Both the position numbers and the translations under genes were made by a program. Below, one piece after another: positions 58,781-64,000 of a stretch of 64,000 nucleotides of DNA. The DNA is from Porticoccus sp963974675 (GTDB lineage Bacteria > Pseudomonadota > Gammaproteobacteria > Pseudomonadales > Porticoccaceae): positions 21,080 through 85,079 of the forward strand of contig CAXBDQ010000011.1 in the NCBI GenBank assembly GCA_963974675.1. Reading direction: 5' to 3'. The notes below the pieces were generated by a model. That model was not told the DNA's origin and made no database searches. It saw only the letters and a list, made by a program, of their open reading frames with translations. How positions within the stretch are numbered: position 1 is the first letter of the stretch; every line of letters starts with the position of its first letter.

Positions 58781-60883
58781 TCAATTTTTAGTGCGGTAAA
58801 CCCGCTGCACTTGTTTCAGGCTGCGAATACGTTTCATGACGTTGACAAGGTGCATTCTATTTTTAACTTCAATCACCAAATTGACAATGCCAGAATGCGC
58901 ATCCCGCTCTTCAATGCTGATTTGGGTAATGGCCGTTTCGCTTTCCGAAATTCGTGACGCTAGGGTGGCGATAATACCTCTCTCAGAGAGGAGCTCAACC
59001 TTAAGTTCCACGGAAAAATCACCTTTTACCTTGGGTGACCAGTTGAGGGGCATACACTTTTCTACATTAGTGCGAATTTCATTAAGGTTGTTACAAGAAT
59101 CTCGGTGGACAACGAGGCCTTTACCCGGGCTGAGGTGGCCTAATATGAGGTCCCCAGGAATGGGGCGGCAGCAGCGTGCATAATTGATAATCAGCCCCTC
59201 TCGGGTATCAATCATAATGGGCGATTCAAACTCCGCCGGTATGTTTTCTTTGCGCAGAGAGGGTGGCGCCATGAGGTTGGCCACGGCATAGGCCATTCTG
59301 TTTCCAAGCCCTATTTGCTGTAAAATTTCTTCAAATGTGGCAGAGCCAGTTTCCACCATCGCCCGTTTGATCCAGGATTTCCTGATACTTTTGTAGTTTG
59401 TGCCAAAATTTTCTAGTGCCCGATCCAATAGCCGTTTACCCAGCTCCACAGACTCTTCGTGTTGCTGGAATTTAAGGAAATGGCGGATGGCACTTCGAGC
59501 CTTGGCTGTCATTACGAAATTCAGCCAAGATGGGTTTGGTTGTGCATCTTTAGCGGTAATAATATTCAGTTTAGCGCCACTTTGTAATGGCTCTGAAAGA
59601 GAGGCTAGCTGACCGTTAATCTTACAGGCCACGCAGCTATTGCCTACATCGGTATGTACCGCATAGGCAAAGTCGACTGGCGTGGCGCCGGAGGGAAGCG
59701 AGATAATTTCACCCTTAGAGGTAAAGACATAAACTTCATCGGGAAATAGATCTGTCTTAACGTGTTCGATAAATTCTAGTGAATTGCCCGCTTGCTGCTG
59801 AATTTCCAGTAAGCCCTGAACCCAGCGGTTAGCTCTTGGGTTGCCCTCTTCCTGAGATTTGTAGAGCCAGTGAGCGGCAATACCAAAATTTGCCATGGCG
59901 TCCATATCGCGTGTTCGGATTTGGATTTCGATGGGTACACCATGCATGCCGACCAAAATATTGTGGAGCGACTGGTAGCCGTTGACTTTGGGTATGGCGA
60001 TATAATCTTTGAATTCACCGGGAACAGGTTTGAATAGGTTATGCACCACACCTAATGTGCGATAACAATCATCGACGGAATCAACCACAATGCGAAAAGC
60101 GAAGACATCCATAATTTCTCGGAATGACTTTTTTTTGGCTTTCATTTTCTGGTAAATACTCCAGAGGTGTTTTTCTCGACCTGTTACCTCTGCGCTTATG
60201 CCTTCTTTCTCCAAGCGGAACTCTATGCTGTCCTTAATTTCTACGACAATTTCTCGGCGTGGCCCTCGGGCAACTTTGCGTGCTTTCATCATCCGTTTGT
60301 ATCGAACCGGATACATGGCGGAGAAGCCTAATTCCTCAAATTCAATTTTGATGTCGTTGATGCCCAAGCGTTGGGCGATAGGTGCATATATATCCAAGGT
60401 TTCTCGGGCAATGCGACGACGTTTTGCTGAGCTTAAGACTTGGAGGGTCCGCATGTTGTGTAGTCGGTCGGCTAGTTTTACCAACATAACGCGAATGTCT
60501 TTGGCCATCGCCAAGGTCATTTTTTGAAAGTTTTCGGCTTGTTGTTCAGCCTTGGAGGTGAATTCAATTTCACTGAGCTTGCTGACGCCATCTACCAGGT
60601 CGGCCACGGTGGGACTAAAGCGTTTTGACACCTCTTCCTTACTGACATCAGTGTCTTCAATGACATCGTGTAATAACGCAGCCATGAGGCTTTCATGATC
60701 AAGGTGCATGTCGGCCAAAATATTGGCCACAGCAATAGGATGGGTGATGTAGGGTTCACCGCTCTGTCTAAATTGACCTTCGTGGCATTGCTCCGCAAAT
60801 TGATAAGCGCGGAGAATATCCTGAACCTGATGTTTTTCGAGATAAGAGGAAAGCTTGTGGCCAAGGGCATCTATAGCTTCCAA
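58781..60883 (-). CDS. spoT: Bifunctional (p)ppGpp synthetase/hydrolase SpoT
   Basis: A 700-residue enzyme. The HD hydrolase domain has His72-Asp73 in LLHDVIEDT, making hydrolysis likely. The synthetase has EFKDYIAIPKVNGYQSLHNIL. The TGS domain is VYVFTSKGEIISLPSGATPVDFAYAVHTDVGNSC, and an ACT domain closes the chain. It sets alarmone levels during starvation. The HD motif and context (after rpoZ, before ridA) identify SpoT over RelA. Confidence 0.95.
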   Translation of the reverse strand: MEAIDALGHKLSSYLEKHQVQDILRAYQFAEQCHEGQFRQSGEPYITHPIAVANILADMHLDHESLMAALLHDVIEDTDVSKEEVSKRFSPTVADLVDGVSKLSEIEFTSKAEQQAENFQKMTLAMAKDIRVMLVKLADRLHNMRTLQVLSSAKRRRIARETLDIYAPIAQRLGINDIKIEFEELGFSAMYPVRYKRMMKARKVARGPRREIVVEIKDSIEFRLEKEGISAEVTGREKHLWSIYQKMKAKKKSFREIMDVFAFRIVVDSVDDCYRTLGVVHNLFKPVPGEFKDYIAIPKVNGYQSLHNILVGMHGVPIEIQIRTRDMDAMANFGIAAHWLYKSQEEGNPRANRWVQGLLEIQQQAGNSLEFIEHVKTDLFPDEVYVFTSKGEIISLPSGATPVDFAYAVHTDVGNSCVACKINGQLASLSEPLQSGAKLNIITAKDAQPNPSWLNFVMTAKARSAIRHFLKFQQHEESVELGKRLLDRALENFGTNYKSIRKSWIKRAMVETGSATFEEILQQIGLGNRMAYAVANLMAPPSLRKENIPAEFESPIMIDTREGLIINYARCCRPIPGDLILGHLSPGKGLVVHRDSCNNLNEIRTNVEKCMPLNWSPKVKGDFSVELKVELLSERGIIATLASRISESETAITQISIEERDAHSGIVNLVIEVKNRMHLVNVMKRIRSLKQVQRVYRTKN

Positions 60884-60906
60884 GATCTTTCCTCCTTAAG
60901 AGCAGA

Positions 60907-61215
60907 CTACTCTGCTGCTGGCGGAGAAGGTTGTTCAGCAGTGGTTGCCTCAGCCGCCGTCTCTGTCGTGAGTTCTTCTTCTATGGAATCCATCATTAAG
61001 TCGGCAGGCTCTTCTTTTTCGGTGAGTATGCTAGCTGTCACCAAGCCTTGTTCAATTTCACGTAATGCCATGACAGTAGGTTTGTCATTTTCCCAGGAAA
61101 GCAAGGGTTCTTTAGTGCCAAGCGCGAGTTGTCGCGCACGTTTGGAGCTAACCATAACAAGCTCAAATCGGTTGTCTACATGGTCGAGACAGTCTTCAAC
61201 AGTAATGCGAGCCAT
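60907..61215 (-). CDS. rpoZ: RNA polymerase omega subunit
   Basis: A 102-residue protein with MARITVEDCLDHVDNRFELVMVSSKRARQLALGTKEP and KPTVMALREIEQG, the omega signature. It helps assemble RNA polymerase and, in E. coli, forms part of a ppGpp site, which fits its place before spoT. The C-terminal tail is Glu/Ala/Thr-rich (VTASILTEKEEPADLM and on) and longer than in E. coli (91 residues), a modest variation. Confidence 0.95.
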   Translation of the reverse strand: MARITVEDCLDHVDNRFELVMVSSKRARQLALGTKEPLLSWENDKPTVMALREIEQGLVTASILTEKEEPADLMMDSIEEELTTETAAEATTAEQPSPPAAE

Positions 61216-61313
61216 ACGTTGTTCCGTTTAATTAGTTGTTTGCTTTTTGATGAAAAAAGAAAATTCTGCTATTTTTCGGCAGCAGAGCACTACAGTTTAC
61301 AAAATTGCCGGTT

Positions 61314-61931
61314 TCAGGACAACAAATCCTTGAGTAACTTGCAGTTTTTCTGTTGTTGGCTCTCAATTCTAAGGCGTTGGCTCAAAATGATGGCTTGGAG
61401 TTCTGATACGGCTGTATCGAAGTCATCATTGATGATTAAGTAGTCAGCGTCTACAAAGTGGGACATCTCTTTCTGTGCTTCTGCCAATCGATGGTTAATC
61501 ACTTCCGAGTCATCTTGCCCCCTGCCGGTGAGTCGCTCCTCCAGAGCTTGTGGTGATGGCGGTAAGACAAAAATGCCGATGCAATCAGGTAGCAGGCGAC
61601 GAACTTGTTCAGCGCCTTGCCAGTCTATTTCCAAAATAACATCTTTACCCTGAGCGAGAAGCTCTTCGACCCATGCTTGTGCTGTGCCATAGTAATGGTT
61701 AAACACCCTGGCATGCTCCAGAAAGGCGTTATTGTTGAGCATGGTGACAAAGGTAGTTTCATCGACAAAATGGTAGTTGATCCCGTCCGTTTCTCCTGGC
61801 CGCATGGTGCGGGTAGTGTGTGAGACGGATACACGGATATCCTCAACGGTTTCTAACAGCGCCGTCACCAAGCTGGTTTTACCGGCGCCGGAGGGTGCTG
61901 ATACAGTATAGAGTGTGCCTCTGCTGGACAT
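61314..61931 (-). CDS. gmk: Guanylate kinase
   Basis: A 205-residue kinase converting GMP to GDP. The P-loop SAPSGAGKTS is at 11-20; the GMP-binding part is VSHTTRTMRPGETDGINYHFVDE, followed by YGTAQAWVEELLAQGKDVILEIDWQGAEQVR. It precedes rpoZ and spoT, a purine-nucleotide context common in proteobacteria. The 98-bp gap to rpoZ may hold an extra promoter. Confidence 0.95.
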   Translation of the reverse strand: MSSRGTLYTVSAPSGAGKTSLVTALLETVEDIRVSVSHTTRTMRPGETDGINYHFVDETTFVTMLNNNAFLEHARVFNHYYGTAQAWVEELLAQGKDVILEIDWQGAEQVRRLLPDCIGIFVLPPSPQALEERLTGRGQDDSEVINHRLAEAQKEMSHFVDADYLIINDDFDTAVSELQAIILSQRLRIESQQQKNCKLLKDLLS

Positions 61932-61991
61932 GGGGTGTTATTTCTCTCTTTTATTCAGTTGTTAAATAATTCAATTCAACTGTGGGTTAGA

Positions 61992-62855
61992 TTATTCAAT
62001 ATTCTGAATCTGTTCACGCATTTGCTCAATCAGTACTTTGAGTTCAACGGAAGATTGAGTGGTATCACTGGCGATGGATTTTGAAGCTAGGGTATTGGCT
62101 TCGCGATTCAGCTCCTGCATGAGGAAATCCAGGCGTCTTCCAATGGGTTCTTTGCGTTTCAGGACGCGACGGATTTCGGTCAAGTGTGTATCGATACGGT
62201 CCAGTTCTTCGTCCACATCAGCTTTTTGTGCCAAAAAGACCAGCTCCTGTTCCAGACGTTCGCTGTCTAGGCTGTCACTAATCTCATGGAGCCGATCTAT
62301 AATTTTTTGTTTTTGTGCCGCGAGTAACAAGGGAAGTTGTTGGCGAACTTTATCAACTTCTTCCGCAATGGCATCTAGGCGTTGTTCTATGAGCAACTGA
62401 AGTTTTTCACCTTCTCTTTGTCGCCCTTCTTTGAGCTGTTTTAGGGTCTTCTCAAACAGGGAGGCCAGCGTTTGTTTGAGCGCATCATGATCTACCTCGG
62501 CTTCTTTTAATGCGCCGGGCCAACGAAGAATGTCGAGGGGTGAAATTTGTGCAGGGTTACTCATTTTCTGAGCTAGCTGCTCACAGGCAGAGATACATTG
62601 TGTTACCAAGTCATCGTTGATCGCAATATTACCTGAGCCCTGTGCGATATTTAATTGCAGTGAACAGTCTACCTTTCCACGTTGCAGATGTTTGCGAGCC
62701 AGCTCACGCAATGTCATTTCAATTTCGCGCACTGTTTCGGGCATTCGGAAGTTGGTTTCCAGATAGCGGTGGTTAACGGAGCGAACTTCCCAAGCAGCAG
62801 TCCCCCAATCGCATTCGATTGTCTGGCGGGCAAAGGCGGTCATGCTGCTGGGCAT
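61992..62855 (-). CDS. yicC: YicC-family endoribonuclease-like protein
   Basis: A 287-residue protein, the same length as E. coli YicC. It begins MPSSMTAFARQTIECDWGTAAWEVRSVNHRYLETNFRMPE and ends with the conserved NREANTLASKSIASDTTQSSVELKVLIEQMREQIQNIE. YicC proteins have been linked to RNA turnover. ATG 62855 has GGAG just upstream; the in-frame ATG at 63017 overlaps rph and is rejected. Divergent from rph. Confidence 0.93.
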   Translation of the reverse strand: MPSSMTAFARQTIECDWGTAAWEVRSVNHRYLETNFRMPETVREIEMTLRELARKHLQRGKVDCSLQLNIAQGSGNIAINDDLVTQCISACEQLAQKMSNPAQISPLDILRWPGALKEAEVDHDALKQTLASLFEKTLKQLKEGRQREGEKLQLLIEQRLDAIAEEVDKVRQQLPLLLAAQKQKIIDRLHEISDSLDSERLEQELVFLAQKADVDEELDRIDTHLTEIRRVLKRKEPIGRRLDFLMQELNREANTLASKSIASDTTQSSVELKVLIEQMREQIQNIE

Positions 62856-62964
62856 AGGGATCTCCGTAAGAATAAAAATTGGCGCATATATTAACATGGT
62901 GCCACATAAGCGAAATAATTCGGCTAAAATGACGACCCTTTTTTTATTCCAACAGGAAACACTC

Positions 62965-63687
62965 ATGTCTCGACCTAGTGGCCGTCGCCCAGAACAACTT
63001 CGCAGTGTAAAAATCACCCGGAATTATACTAAGCATGCCGAAGGCTCGGTGCTTGTCGAGTTTGGTGATACCAAGGTTATTTGTACCGCCAGTGTCGAGA
63101 ATTCAGTTCCTCGTTTTCTGAGAGGTAAAGGACAGGGCTGGGTAACGGCAGAATATGGCATGTTGCCTCGCTCAACTGGCTCAAGAATGGGTCGAGAGGC
63201 GGCTCGCGGAAAGCAAGGTGGTCGAACTCAAGAAATCCAGCGTTTGATTGGTCGCTCTTTAAGAGCGGCAGTCGACCTCAAGGCCTTGGGCGAGAATACA
63301 ATTACGATTGACTGTGATGTGATTCAAGCGGATGGCGGTACACGAACAGCTTCTATCACAGGAGCTTGCGTCGCATTGATGGATGCTGTTGCTCACTTGC
63401 AAAAAATGGGCAGGATTAATGCGTGCCCATTGAACAGCATGGTCGCCTCTGTTTCGGTTGGTGTTTATAAGGGCACACCGGTGCTGGATTTAGATTATGC
63501 CGAGGATTCTAATGCCGAGACGGATATGAATGTTGTGATGAATAGCGAAGGCGGCTTTATTGAAGTGCAGGGTACTGCTGAGGCGGCACCTTTTTCGGAA
63601 GAAGAGCTTCAACAAATGATGGCTTTGGCTAAACGAGGCATTGCTGATTTAGTGAAAGTACAGAAAATGGCCTTGGCGCAAAGTTAG
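62965..63687 (+). CDS. rph: Ribonuclease PH
   Basis: A 240-residue phosphorolytic exoribonuclease trimming tRNA 3' ends. It begins MSRPSGRRPEQLRSVKITRNYTKHAEGSVLVEFGDTKVICTA and carries RTQEIQRLIGRSLRAAVDL, ITIDCDVIQADGGTRTASITGA and the phosphate-binding GGTRTA. ATG 62965 has AGGAAA upstream. An earlier in-frame ATG (62842) overlaps yicC and is not used. Followed by a stem-loop terminator. Confidence 0.95.
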   Translation: MSRPSGRRPEQLRSVKITRNYTKHAEGSVLVEFGDTKVICTASVENSVPRFLRGKGQGWVTAEYGMLPRSTGSRMGREAARGKQGGRTQEIQRLIGRSLRAAVDLKALGENTITIDCDVIQADGGTRTASITGACVALMDAVAHLQKMGRINACPLNSMVASVSVGVYKGTPVLDLDYAEDSNAETDMNVVMNSEGGFIEVQGTAEAAPFSEEELQQMMALAKRGIADLVKVQKMALAQS

Positions 63688-64000
63688 TTTTGTACTGCTT
63701 TTGAGTGACTGGGAGGGGCGGCGTTAACCGCCCTTCTCTGCTTTTTTGCTTCAAGCTTGTATCAGTATTTTCAATACAGGCTTTCGGTGGAAGTTGGGTT
63801 GGCGTATCAACACGCAACGTTTTTAGCCGACCGGTTTCCCCCTTCACAATAGACACATGACTTTTTGCAGTCCCAAACCATTTTGCCACAGTGGCGATAA
63901 GGTGTTTGTTGGCTTTGCCGTCTACAGGTGGCGCAGTAATACAAATTTTGGGGCTGACCCAGATAACTAAGCCGTATTATCTTTAACCCATTGTTTTAGT
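63629..64000 (-). pseudogene. YggU (DUF167) remnant, frameshifted and internally shortened
   Basis: The main frame, read leftwards, has the DUF167 core VSPKICITAPPVDGKANKHLIATVAKWFGTAKSHV plus SIVKGETGRLKTLRV, but no start: an in-frame TAA lies at 63979-63977. A second frame at the window edge reads LKQWVKDNTA and then stops, looking like the missing N-terminus. Compared with intact YggU, about 14 residues between the N-terminal strand (VIWV) and ICITAPP are absent, and the C-terminus runs on through a poor-quality tail over the rph terminator and into the 3' end of rph. Damage is therefore likely. Part of the gene may lie beyond the window. Confidence 0.6.
63714..63747 (+). terminator. Rho-independent terminator after rph
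   Basis: AGGGGCGG (63714-63721) pairs with CCGCCCTT (63728-63735, one G-T) around loop CGTTAA, with a T6 run at 63742-63747. It follows the rph stop by 26 bp. The T-run is set back about 7 nt, which weakens the call slightly. Confidence 0.7.

Noticed and set aside
1..64000. CRISPR arrays, insertion sequences, prophage, defence islands
   Set aside because: No regularly spaced repeats, transposase, integrase, phage structural genes or defence-type nuclease genes were seen while reading the window.

Overview
This is a chromosomal segment around the replication origin of a gammaproteobacterium. Gene content and order match the origin region of Pseudomonas and of the marine Cellvibrionales-type lineages. 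The left block is mnmG / rpmH-rnpA-yidD-yidC-mnmE / dnaA-dnaN-recF-gyrB, followed by plsC-like, gmhB, glyS and glyQ. The right block is pst-phoU, phoBR-ubiA-ubiC, recG-oxyR, ridA-spoT-rpoZ-gmk-yicC and rph. Base composition is moderate (roughly mid-40s percent G+C by eye), with more AT-rich stretches at about 16-22 kb and 41-42 kb. I cannot fix the genus from sequence reading alone.

Layout. 1-5 kb: the divergent mnmG and rpmH genes flank an AT-rich gap with DnaA boxes (candidate oriC), then the RNase P protein, membrane insertase and tRNA-modification genes. A second DnaA-box cluster precedes dnaA, which starts with TTG. 5-11.3 kb: the dnaA-dnaN-recF-gyrB replication cluster, with two perfect ParB-binding palindromes (parS) inside recF and a strong terminator after gyrB. 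11.2-16 kb: a minus-strand group with a small 56-residue protein missed by long-ORF searches, an acyltransferase, gmhB and both glycyl-tRNA synthetase subunits. 16-22.6 kb: an accessory, AT-richer stretch with a DUF2959 lipoprotein, cysteine synthase, a secreted metallo-beta-lactamase-fold protein, a GNAT acetyltransferase, glutaredoxin, a possible 29-codon transcription unit, a DMT exporter broken at a T10 tract, an FKBP isomerase and a YchJ-type protein. 22.6-25 kb: a YciA thioesterase and a TRAP transporter lacking its binding protein. 25-31 kb: pstS-pstC-pstA-pstB-phoU behind a convincing Pho box. 31-43.9 kb: carbonic anhydrase, a frameshifted enoyl-CoA hydratase, PutA, RutE-like nitroreductase, DoxX/LysR pair, M48 protease, YaaA, DUF938, DUF2513, a DUF2059-like protein, a SYLF-domain protein and a FemAB-like protein. 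44-48.8 kb: phoR, phoB (with its own Pho box), ubiA, ubiC and an LpxR-like outer-membrane deacylase. 48.9-54.2 kb: an MFS-acyltransferase fusion, a dicarboxylate symporter, and a Pit-type phosphate transporter with its DUF47 partner. 54.3-64 kb: recG-oxyR, an epimerase-like protein, the yicC-gmk-rpoZ-spoT-ridA string, rph and a damaged yggU remnant at the right edge.

How it works together. The window joins replication initiation and segregation (DnaA boxes, dnaA, dnaN, parS) to translation and membrane insertion (rpmH, rnpA, yidC). It also holds an unusually complete phosphate circuit: high-affinity Pst, PhoU, PhoB/PhoR and low-affinity Pit with DUF47, with Pho boxes before pstS and phoB. Stress control is represented by spoT and by an OxyR that keeps Cys199 but has leucine at the Cys208 position. 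I found no mobile element, CRISPR array, rRNA or tRNA. Most of the window is conserved housekeeping DNA. The points most worth a second look are the OxyR variant, the twin parS sites in recF, the two DnaA-box clusters, the 29-codon unit, and two frameshifted genes.
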